The notes below the pieces were generated by a model. The model ran no database searches and was not told where the DNA came from. It worked only from the letters and a program-made list of their open reading frames with translations. Shown in pieces: positions 1 to 12,600 of a stretch of 64,000 nucleotides of DNA. The translations under genes were made by a program, and so were the position numbers. The first letter of the stretch is position 1. Each line of letters begins with the position of its first letter. Source of the DNA: Gigantopelta aegis (lineage: Eukaryota > Mollusca > Gastropoda > Neomphalida > Peltospiridae); NCBI RefSeq assembly GCF_016097555.1, contig NC_054706.1, forward strand, positions 27,009,029 through 27,073,028, in the 5' to 3' direction.

Positions 1-425
1 ACTGTATAGTTAACACAAATATATGTTTGATGATATTCATTGTCGGTAAAACATTAAAATGTATTATTTATCAAATTAGCTACCACAATCAGCTGTCAGC
101 TTAGTATGACTGACACATTCTGCCATTGTTGTTAAGTCAAAATAGTCACTGAAAAACCTCCACCTTTTCAATTTAAAATTCCCAGTTATTTTTCGCAGAC
201 AAAATTTAATTGTTCACCTGCATTAATACTAATGAGTTATAAGTAATAACTCAGTAGAATATAAACAAAGTCAGTGTTTTAACTCTTACTGTGTGTTTTG
301 GTTTTGTATCCTTGTACTAATTCTGTGGCAAAAACTGATACAACTCACTGAGCATGTGATTTACAAGCCATCTTATACTCTGTATTTATTTTGTATATTT
401 TAAAATTTTAATTTCCATTCTGTAG

Positions 426-668
426 GAGACCAGATTGTTGCAGTTAACAACACTAAGTTTGATAACGTGACTATCGTGGAAGCGATGGAGATTCTGGCCG
501 ACGCCCCACCGGTGTTTCAGATGATGATCCACCGTGACGCAGAGGAAGACGAGATTGACCCGGGTGTTTTGGTCAAAGCCAGTCCATGCAGACTCCAGCC
601 CAGTAAACCAGTGGCTGAACTCTCACAGCGAGACTCCAACAAAGATCCATATGCTTTTGTTACTGATG
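426..668 (+). CDS. PTPN13: PTPN13-like exon: second half of PDZ2
   Basis: Acceptor tgtag ends at 425 and donor gtgag starts at 669; both borders are phase 1. The translation begins with the PDZ strand GDQIVAVNN and the helix-2 region VEAMEILADAP, then a linker ending DPYAFVTD. Human PTPN13 has a similar phrase (KDYSFVTE) before its PDZ3, which identifies this as the end of PDZ2. The first half of the domain must be in an exon to the left of the window. Confidence 0.9.
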
Positions 669-3600
669 GTGAGACAAAAAGAAAGTTATGTTAAAGTGTT
701 ATGACACATGTATTTGTTTATGGTCAGTATGGGGTCATGTCATTATGACCTTGCGTTCAGTTGATTAATATTGCATAATTCACTAAAAATTGCTGTACAT
801 AAAAAAAACTACAAATACGTTACATTTTTAAAAGAAATATCAAAAATACCTTCACAAAACTTGATATTCTTGGTATATACATGGCACTGACTAGTTGTGG
901 TAAGCTTGGAAGCATTTTTTTCGGCACAGTCCAACACCACAGTCACGGCACGAAGTTGTAATCCTTGTACCCTTGTAACCACCATCTCTAGCCTTGGCAC
1001 AAACAACACACATTTTTCTTTTCCACTATCATACCCCTGATCATCAGAATACTGATACTCACATTGATCGATGTCACTACCACTTACTGAGGCATTATCA
1101 CTCTCACTGTCATATAATAATTCAGTTACCTCCTCTAAACTGAACAAACGCCTTTTTCTCGCACTGCGACGAACTTTGCTTGTCGCCATGTTTTCATTCA
1201 CCTTGACCGTGGTTCACTAAAATAAGTGACTGTTATTGTAATCGCTGTAGAATAAACACGTCAAGCTGACATCCCATAGCTAAAACATTACTTAAAACGC
1301 AGACACCAGTGCCAGTCTATTTTTCTAATGGTGCATTGTTTACAGGTTGTACAAACCGATCACGTGATAAAACGACATTTATGTCGTTACACCGTCCAAC
1401 CGATAAACAACATTTTTGTTGTTGCTCCGACCAAAGGGTTAATCATAAGCTGTTAGGTATTGGGGAATATAGTATTTGTGACAGCTAAATGAGCATGACT
1501 TTTTCATTACATTATAATTTATTGCCTGTATAATTATTATTGTTAAAATATTAATCAAAAGATACACTTATTTATAAATGGATTTTGACTGGTTAATGAT
1601 GTTGGATATTGGGTCCTGTGAAGATAAGAATGGGTAACTCTGTATGGCTTTCTGAATAGACTCCATTTCATCTTAAACAAGATACAGCTGATATCTAATG
1701 TCATTATTGTCTCACCGATACCTTTAAGAAGTGAAAAGGCTTGATTATAGGTATTATTGTTCTGACGGTGGTGGCAGTGGTGTCGACGGTGTCAACTTTT
1801 GCATTACAGTTTAATGTTAGGGTTTGAAGTTTCTCACAAAGTATCATTTTTAGGCCAATAAGCTTGGTTTATAAATTGCATCTATGGATGTTCATCACAG
1901 TGCTCTGAAAAAAAGTTTATGATAGATGAGACATTTAATTCCATGGAATTCTTGTTAACCTTAGGCTCAAGTGATATTCTGTTAATTTATCCTAATCTGC
2001 CAATACAAACAGTGGTTACAGGATGACGACTGTGTATAATTTCAGACAAAGTTTACGAGGTTGAGTTGTCGAAGAACAGCAGTGGTCTGGGATTCAGCGT
2101 CCAGGGAGGAGCTGGGGTGAACCCGACTGACCCTGTGCTGTGTATTCCACGCATCAAGCGAGTCTTCCTGGTGGGACCCGCGGCTCAGAGCGGCAAGATA
2201 AAGATTGGGGATGTCATCCTGGCAGTTAGTGGCCAGGCAGTCCGAGGGCTATCATTTTCTGTGAGTTAATACTGCCACTTTATAAAGATTGGGGATGTCA
2301 TCCTGGCAGTTAGTGGCCAGTCAGTCCTAGGGCTATCATTTTCTGTGAGTTTAATACTGCCACTTTATAAAGATTGGGGATGTCATCCTGGCAGTTAGTG
2401 GCCAGTCAGTCCGAGGGCTATCATTTTCTGTGAGTTAATACTGCCACTTTATATAGATTTATTAAGGGAGATTGGGGATGTCATCCTGGCAGTTAGTGGC
2501 CAGTCAGTCCTAGGGCTATCATTTTCTGTGAGTTTAATACTGCCACTTTATAAAGATTGGGGATGTCATCCTGGCAGTTAGTGGCCAGGCAGTCCGAGGG
2601 CTATCATTTTCTGTGAGTTAATACTGCCACTTTATAAAGATTGGGGATGTCATCCTGGCAGTTAGTGGCCAGTCAGTCCTAGGGCTATCATTTTCTGTGA
2701 GTTTAATACTGCCACTTTATTAAGATTGGGGATGTCATCCTCGCAGTTAGTGACCAGCCATTCCGAGAGCTATCATTTTCTGTGAGTTTAATACTGTCAC
2801 TTTATTAAGATTGGGTATGTCATCCTCGCATTTAGTGGCCAGCTATTCCGAGAGCTATTATTTTTTGTGAGTTTAATACTGTCACTTTATTAAGATTGGG
2901 GATGTCATCCTGGCAGTTAGTGACCAGTCAGTCCGAGAGCTATAATTTTCGGTGAATTAATGCTGCTACATTGGCACAAAAATATACCATTTCTTTACAA
3001 AAGTTTGAAATTCATGAGTTTATCCTTAGGCAAGTTTAGGGTGTGTATAGTTAAACCAAAATCACATAGGCAATAATAGTAACATATGGCTAAAATAGCT
3101 ACGTGCAAGATTTCAATCAACATGAAACGAGGGTAAAAAAGGTGTTTAAGCAGCTAGTTTCAAACATAATGAGAAGTGACTAACCTAGATTCGCACAGAA
3201 ATTGTCATCCTATTTTCGTTTCAGAACAATAGTCGCTGATACAAACGAGCTATATTACACAAATTTACTGGCCAGATGAAACTACATTTTATGACGGCAA
3301 ACACTCATATTTGTTACCAATGGCAAGGCTGGTGTCGTTAATGGGGCATTAAAAATTTGGGTGTATTTTAAACTTTGAACTGAAGAAATGCTGTTTAGTG
3401 GACTACTACCTATGTTACACTGACGTATTATTATATATGGTGACTGACTGAAAAGCTTGTTTATAAGTTTTGTGTTATTTTCAGGGTTTGTTACAGAAAC
3501 TACGCTCCACGCCGTCCCCAGTCAAACTGACGATGTGTCGACCAGACCCTGATGATCTGCCGCCAATTATTTACTCTGTGAGTTTTTTTCTTTCATAGAC

Positions 3601-6600
3601 TGGGGGTGAGATGTAGCCAAGTGGTAAAGCACTCACTTGATGGGTGGTGGGTTTTTTATCTGTCCTTGTCAATGGGCCCATTGGGCTATTTCTTGTTCCA
3701 GCCAGTGCACCACGACTGGTAAATCAAAGACCATGCTATGTGCTAACCTGTCTGTGGGATGGTGCATATGAAAGCTCCCTTGCTACTAAAAGAAAAAGGT
3801 AGCGGGTTTCCTCTCTAAGAATATTAGTCAAAATTACCAAATGTTTGACATCCAATAGCTGATGATTAATAAATCAATGTGCTCTAGTGGTGGTGTGAAA
3901 TAAAACAAACTTTTAAACTTCTTCCCTAGACTTTGCACAAGGATAATACAGTTTTAATTTATAATGATGATAATGATAGAGACAAAAATGTTAATGATGA
4001 CGAAGGTATTGAAAAATGGCATGTCATGAGAGGAAACTAATTATGTGGTGATCTATTTTAAATGTTTAAAAAAAACAATAATAAAGAAATTGGTAACTAC
4101 AAACAAAACACTCATCCATATTGTCAGGAAGTTAGCTGTAAAACTGACATTGAATCGCACATGATTTTTGTGGTACTTTTATGCAAACATTCCTGTGCTA
4201 TTAGTGAATTAAATTCAGTCTACAGTACCATGTGTTCCTGTATTACTTTCTGTGAATATATTTTGTGATGTATTTCTGTGTTTTATTCTTATTTTTTAAT
4301 TCTGTTTCTTAATTTCAGGGTAGTGAGACTTCCCTTGACACACTTATCCACAGTCCCAGTCCTGGTTCTGGTCCCATGAGCTTCCTGTCTGCCGTGCCGC
4401 AAAACGACTCGTACTCTTCATACTCCGACACCGACAGCGTGTCGCCAAACTCCACCATGACGACTCCTCGAGACCACACGCTGGTGTCTGCCCCGGAAAC
4501 AACACCACTGAGGGACGAGCTGGAGGCTAGAACCACATCCACAACCAACATCTTGAATTCTGCGAGAACAGAGCTGGAAAAGCTGAATCAGTTGTCTGAC
4601 AATGCTGATCAGTCATCTGTGGTAAATCAAAGTTCCAACAAGGGTGATACTGATGATGTTGTGATAGCTGCTGAGCTTAAAAATGACTCTGAAAACAGAG
4701 ATATTGAGGATGGGAGTGATAATGATGCTGATGCTCATATTGAGGTTAAGAGTAATGATAAATTTAAGAGTGATCTTGAGGTCAAAGCTGATACTGAGGT
4801 CAAAGCTGATATTGAGGTCAAGAGGAATAAAGAATTCAGCAGTGCCAGTCAGAAGTCTTTGATTCGACAGGGACATTTGGAAGAGGATGATGACAACCCT
4901 GAAGAGTTTACTGTTGAAGAGGAGATTGATGAACCTGTGGAAGCTGAGAAGTTATCTCAGTCAAAAGAAATACCTAAGAGTCAGATGTCTTCAGATGATC
5001 CCAGGATGAGTAGGCGAGATTCTGACTCATGTGAGGTAATACGGAATATCTGTTTATTATCAGGAATCACACTGGAACTAATTTTGGTGTGCTTAATTTA
5101 AGGAATATTGTATTGGCCAAAGACTGAATGTTGTAGCTGCTTTGGATAAAAATTAGCAATTGGCTAATTTGGCAATTGTCATGGTGAGCCCTGATTATTA
5201 AAAGACAATGTATTTTATTGGTGGACTGACCCCATTAGTAGAGCACCAAATTAATGTATATGATTGGGTGATAGATTCATTAAATGAAAGAGTGAAACTA
5301 TGTGATTAGATGACAGATCTCATATAATATCACTCCACTGTGTTAATTTTGGCTCAGTGGTAATGTGCCTACATTTGTTTCCCTTAAAATTTTCAAAAAA
5401 TGAAACCCTGGCACATTTGTAACCTGTGATAACAGGTAACAGCATTTTTTTCTTTTCAGTGGCTAATTTTTATAGCAACATTATATTTTTTTTCTCTCAG
5501 GAATTTGACGTGACACTTAGGAAGTCTGAAACTGGCGGACTTGGCTTCACAGTAGCCGGTGGTGCCAACACAACTGGAGGCTGCTACATCAAGGCTGTAG
5601 TGTTAGAGCCAGCACTTTCTGATGGTCGTCTCAGGCCAGGAGATAAACTCATTAGGGTACGAACTGTTCTCATTCTGTCAGTCAGTCTTAAAGGCATACA
5701 TTTTTTGATACATATATAGTTTATTGTTTAAAATAGTCATCTCAATATATCCAATCCAGTGTGGTCTTGGTTGTCATAAAGAACAAGTAATTATGTAATT
5801 GGTGCACACCAGAATTTTTATGATATTTGGTCTTTATAAGGTCCATTTTTAGATGCATCCTACTGAATCATCAGCATGTTTGATAATTCAAAACACTACA
5901 GATGATCTTGAATATAAGCATTTACAAGTACCTGTCTTAAAATAAGACTTCAAAATTTTGAGTTGAGTAATACTAAGGCTAATTTCATTACCAGACCATC
6001 AGTATTAAATTTTTCAATTTTTTATAATATATATATATATAAAACCCACTGTGTTGTAAAAGGGCAAGTACCTCCTCACTGAATACACAAATAAACATAT
6101 AATATAAAAAAATGTTTTTATGTGGACTGATGCCAACTTGAATGAGGTGATTTTTAAAAAATTGCTTGTAATTAGTGACCCTTAGTAAAATTAAGAATTT
6201 TGTTAGGAGGGGGGTCAGAGGAGTGAGTGATTTATAAGTATTCAACAATCAAGGTTCATTATTAGAAACTATTTATTACACATGTCATATGCCTCTAATG
6301 ATCAGTAAACAAAAGATTTTTGTCTTGTGTAGTTTACAACAGAATATTTAAAACAAGGGATGAATTACTTCTTTCTTTTCATAATTAATCACATGGGGAG
6401 TGGAAAGTGTTCTTTTTTTTCATTTATATAAATATCTGTTTGTTATTAAAAAAAAGTGCTTGGTACACACCACCATGTGCATAACAGAAGTTAAAATTTA
6501 TGTAAAATGTGTGGGCCTTGAGTTTTGCTTTCTTTGTCCAGGTGAACAGTGAGGATGTGAGTAAGATGAATCATTTCGATTGTGTGACCTGTCTGCGGCG

Positions 6601-9600
6601 AGCTCCCTCCATGGTGACCATTCGCGTCCAGCGTGGCGCCACCAACCAAATCTCCCCAATGAATAATACAATGGATCACCACGGGAGTGAGGGTCGTGCA
6701 GATTCACAGAAGACAAATAAGCAACAAAAAGATGTAAGTTAACTTTTTAGAATTTATTCAAGCAACTGAAAATTGATTAGCAACTACTATTTAATGTTTT
6801 AAAAATGTCTAGCAATCTCTGAAACGTACATAGCGAATTGCGACGTGATGCTGAACAAAATGTTCTCTGTATATTTTATAATTTGATGTGCAGAATCTCA
6901 TCTAATTGTACTCCCATACCAGTCTAACCAAAGGAAAATATAGGCTTTGTCTGTGTTTGTCTCTGACTGTCCATCTGTCTGTCTGTCCAACATATTATTT
7001 TTATGGATTTTATTTTTGCAATGCCTCAGAATATTAAGCTGACAATTTGTGTCAATCTTTATCATGTACAGCTAGACCGACCGGGCTATCTCCTGCATGA
7101 TACAAATTTTAAAGCCTTCAGTTTTTTTAATGATATTTCTTTGATCAGTCATTACAAAACATTACTTTTTACCGTAGCTAATTATTGTCACAAATTAAAT
7201 GGTATAAGATTAATGACTTTGTTAAAGGAATAGAAGTTATTTTCTTTACATTTAGGTTAATGTTTGTTTTGTTTAACGACACAACTAGAGCACATAGGCA
7301 AGGTGGTTTGATCTTTCGACCCAAGCACCTCCATCAAGCGCTAACCCAAACTGAGATAGGTCCACACTCTTCATTTAAATTATTTTATCCTGCAGCCACT
7401 ATTTCTATTGCCCAATTATGATGACTGATTAAAACAAAGTCATAAACATATACTAGCAGATTATGACTTTGATTTCACGCATTGCTACATTACAGAATCG
7501 CTTATTTGACCTCTAGGTTATTGTACAATGTAGCTGAAATAACAGAAATAATTGCTTTTCCCCTTAATTTTTATGGTCTGCAGGATAAAGCAGGGCTCAC
7601 ACTGGAAAAAACATGTGTTTTAGCAAAAATTTTGAGTTGTTAAGTATTTCCTTGAAAATTATTCCAAATTTAAAGAACATTTTATTAGCCAAAGACTAAA
7701 ATGTGTAGCCACTTTGTATAAAAATTAGCAAATGGCTAATTTGGCAATGGACAGGGTGAGCTCTGATGAAGATAATAACTAGTTAATGACGTAAGATATC
7801 AGCTTTATCCTGTTCAAGCTGAATGAAAAATTCTACTTGGCAAGCCTAGCAAAATTTTCAAAGCTGATATCCTACATCATTAACTACATATTCTTTATAT
7901 AATTTTCGTCCATAAAAAACCTGCACATTCCAGATTGTTGTCACAAAACATTCAGCTAAATTGCCCGCACATGAGTTGGATTCAGAGAGTGTATGGCAGA
8001 GCCCCAGGAAGTCGATAGTCGCAGTCAAAGATAGGATCAGGTCCTTCGAGCAGTCCAACGTCCTCATCCGCCCCCATGACTACAAGCAGACATCTCTTGA
8101 CAGTCGACACGAGGCCAGTGATGAGGAGGAGAGGGACACTACTGATGAAAAACAAACACCATCTCCAGAGGTATGTTACTTTCATTTTCACTTTTAATTT
8201 AGTTTAGTGCTTCTATCCACGATAGTTGTTGGGGTTGTATGTCCAAGATGGGAGTAAATGATCAGTTATTATAAATGGCAGTAAGTATGTTTTGGGTTTT
8301 TTTGACATCTAATTAATTTCAAATATAGCAAGACATAAAAGGTTAGTATTTTTTTATTATTGGGGGTTTTTTTTGGGTGGGGGGGGGTGTTTTTGATTAA
8401 AAACATTAACTAAAAAATAAATAATATATTGAATTTGATTTAATATCTTTGACCATTTTCGTTGTTAAACAATCTGTAATTTTTTATGAACACACTGGTC
8501 TACACAAAGTTATTATTATTGAAAGCACAATCTTTTTATAATTACTTATAGTTTCATCAACACTTTGAAAATATTGCTAATTGTAACTACTCATGTTTTT
8601 ATTTTAAGTTGAATTTTTCGCATTAATAGCCTTCCATGAAGTCTTAGCATTTTGTACTGTATAATGAACCCAATGTTTGGTTTCTAACAGTTTGAGGTTA
8701 TTCAAATAGAGCTGCACAAACCTGACTCTGGAAGTCTGGGATTCAGTCTGGTTACCACGGAGATGAATGGCCAGACTGGGGTGTATGTTAAGACTATAAA
8801 GCCTGGAGGTGTGGCTGATTCTGATGGGCAGCTCAGAGTTGGAGACAAGCTTCTGCAGGTATTGGAATGTGAAAGGTCCACAGGAATAACCTATGATGTC
8901 CAAACAGTCCGTATTATAATGGCCGTGTATGTCAAGGTCACTGACATGCTAAATTAAAAACCTATAATTATGAGAGGCCATTAAAAGTAGTTGGTAAGTT
9001 ATGCTTTCTTAGGCATAAATATTCCACGATTGCAGAGTTGTAAACATTAAAATAAATATATATCACTTTACTAAAAATGTGACATCACAGGTTATTCCAA
9101 TGGACCCTGCATATGTTATACAACCTGCGTTGTAACGTAACCATAATGCTATGTCCCCTGTATTGTGTGCTGTGATGCAGGTAAAACCACTAGACCAATC
9201 CTAGGCATGCAGAGTTGTGCCCCCCCATGGCCACCAAGCTACCTTCTTGTTCCAAATCAAAATGGACTCCGATACACTGGTCTCAACTGGATCATGGACT
9301 GCTGTGTGTATGTTAAGGGCAAATGAAAGAACTTAACTCATAGATCAGGACATTGTCACAACCCATAATTGTCGCAATGGTTATTGTGTGCAGTAAAGTG
9401 TCTTAAACAATCTTCTTCTTTTTTTTTAAACTCCAAAAACCGAAAACAAAACATTGAAATTTATTTTTGTCTTCAGTATAAGCAGTGTGTTCTAGTCTTT
9501 TTGTCATTAATCACTATCATTATTTATTTGGAATGATTATTTGCTATTTATTTTAAGCACTGAGATGGTACCCAAAATATATAGATTTAAATATATTTTC

Positions 9601-12600
9601 ATAAAACAAACAATTATTATGTGACAGTAGCTGGTTCTTCTTTTTATGGCCTCGTTTATATATTGTGGTTTATTAAAAAAAATTAAGTGTTGGTACATTT
9701 AAAAAAAAAGGTTCTTGCATGACATTGTTTTAATTTTGTAGGTAAATGGTGAATCAGTTGTTGGCCTGAACCACATCAAAACGATATCAATTCTAAAGAA
9801 AGCTCCAAGCAGAGTAGTTATTAATGTATCCAGGTAAGTGCCATTGAATCCATTATTCTGGTATTAGTAATGAGGCTGATGAAATTAAATAATATATTCA
9901 AAGCTGTGTTGAATATATATACATGGGTGGGATGTAGCCCAGTGGTTAAGCACTCGCTTGATGTGTGGTCGGTTTGGGATCTATCCCCATCGGTGGGCCC
10001 ATTGGACTATTTCTCATCCAGCCAGTGCACCATGACTGGTAAATCAAAGCTGTGGTATGTACTATCCTGTCTGTTTGGATAGTGCATATAAAAGAACCCT
10101 TAGTACTAATGGAAAAATTTAGCAGGTTTCCTCTTTAAGACTATATGTCAAATTATCAAATGTTTAACATCCAATAGCCAATGATTAATAAAATCAATAT
10201 GCCCAAGTGATATCATTAAACAAAACACTTTGATACACAAGGTTCATTCCCACCCTCATCTCAAACTATCAGCTAATACTTCATTTAATTTGGTTACAGT
10301 TTCTACCCAACATGTCAGTAAAATCCAGCAACCTTAACTGACGCAATCAGGCAGCTGGTTACTGCCAAAACAGTAAAAAAATTGGAACCAGATAATAAAA
10401 CGTTTAACGTTTTTCCAAATTGGGATTTTTGTATTGTATATTAATATCAAACAATAGATTGGCTTGAACCTATATTGTAAATCAGTGATTGATAAACTAA
10501 ACGGACAACATTACACTTAGAACAGTCTTTGTGCTTAAGTCTCGCTGTCCATATGTATCATGACAAAACATGGAAATGGAAGTATATCTAAGGATCAAGC
10601 GAAGATGTTGAATAAGTATAGTATGTTGAATGTTTTTTTTTTATGAATGGATATTTCATTGGATTAATGAACATACTTTAAACATCTGACTTCTTATACC
10701 ATCTTCAAGGTTCTGCCTAGAAAATGATGAGTGATAGAATAATGTCAAAGTGTGAAATTTGTGACTTTATTACTTTGACATCATATATTGTTAAATTATG
10801 GTTAGTAACCCAATTGATGGTCGAGACTTTAAAATGCCAGCCCCAACAACCATTAGCAAAACCTTTCATCTGTAATAACTATATGCAGTGTATTTTTTGT
10901 ATAACTATGGATATCCAGTTTGATACTCAGTAATGAAGTCTTTGTCAACACATTGAGAGTGGGTTGGGTATGCGAGATCCAGCACAGTCAGTAAAATACT
11001 GGCCAGAGGTGTGTCTGGGCCATAGGATCAAACCCTGTCGGCAGATCCATTGGTTATTTGAGTGCTAACTGCTGGTCTATTGTAAACTGGTAGGTGCTGT
11101 CTTGTCTGGGAAAGTGTATCTGAAAGATACTTTGCTGCTATTGGAAATATATTGTAGGTTTCCACTGAAGACTATGCATCAGAATTATCCAAATTTGACA
11201 TACAGTATCCAGTGGTTAATTAATAAATAAATTTATTACAGTGGTGTCATAAAACAAAAACTTATTTATTCTGTCATCAAATTCATCACTGCAGACAGGT
11301 GATGGATATGGCTTCACAGTATTTTGTTTCTGCTTCCTAGATCATCCGTCGACCATCAGTTCATGTCAGATGACATCACTGCAGACAGGTGATGGATATG
11401 GCTTCACAGTATTTTGTTTCTGCTTTCTAGATCATCCGTCGACCCTCAGTTCATGTCAGATGACATTCACAGTGTTACCTCCCAGAAACAAACTTTTATT
11501 TATTCTGTCATCAAATTCATCACTGCAGACAGGTAATGCATATGGCTTCACAGTATTTTGTTTCTGCTTTCTAGATCATCCGTCGACCCTCAGTTCATGT
11601 CAGATGACATTCACAGCATTACCTCCCAGAAACAAACTTTTATTTATTCTGTCATCAAATTCATCACTGCAGACAGGTGATGCATATGGCTTCACAGTAT
11701 TTTGTTTTTGCTTTCTAGATCATCCGTCGACCCTCAGTTCATGTCAGATGACATTCACAGCATTACCTCCCAGACCTCTAGTCAGGAGTCTCACAGAAGT
11801 GGACGTAGCAGCAATGAAGAACCACCATCTCGGTCTAAAGACTCAACTGGTGTACAACATAACAAGATGTCTCCTGAACAACACGATGCATCAGACGAAG
11901 ACATAGATTCCATCGCAGACGAAGCTGAGAACTATTTAAAAGACAATGGACCGTTTTCTGACAGTTCGCTGATGTCACCGGCCAGCACTTCTCTAGATAA
12001 AGGGGCTGAAAATCAAAATATAGATAACAAGGGAGATAAGCAAGATCAGGCAGCAGAAGTGTATGTATCGCCAAGGAAGTTGCCCATCAGAATTCCGCAG
12101 ACCATAACCTCCGACTGGCTGAGTTCCCTCCCTTTGTTGTCGATGAGCGAAGATGATGAAGATGAGATTCTTGATCAGCTGCAGAAACTTGCGGCAAAAG
12201 TGGAGGAAGGAGAGGCATTTGATGAGTTTATGGTAATTTATCAGTGTGTGCAAATTTAGTTAGTTTTTTTTCAACATTGACATATTTTGTCCAATTGAAA
12301 TCTTTGATGAGAAGATTAGACAAGATTGCTAGGTTGTTTATTTAATAGCAGATTAGATGGAAAATTTATATTTTTGAATAATTAGAGTATTGATAAGAAC
12401 GGCTGTAGATCTAGAGTGTAGCTAAGTTTTTTTTGTTTATGTTTTTGGTCGGTGCTAGCTGTAATGATAATAGTACTGACTGACAGTTAACATATCCAGG
12501 AGACCAGAAATGTATTGTAGAAGTGAAATAGGTTTAAAAATTTAACAATATTCTTCCAAAGCATTTTTTTTTTTTTTACAGTATTTAAAAAAAAAAAATG

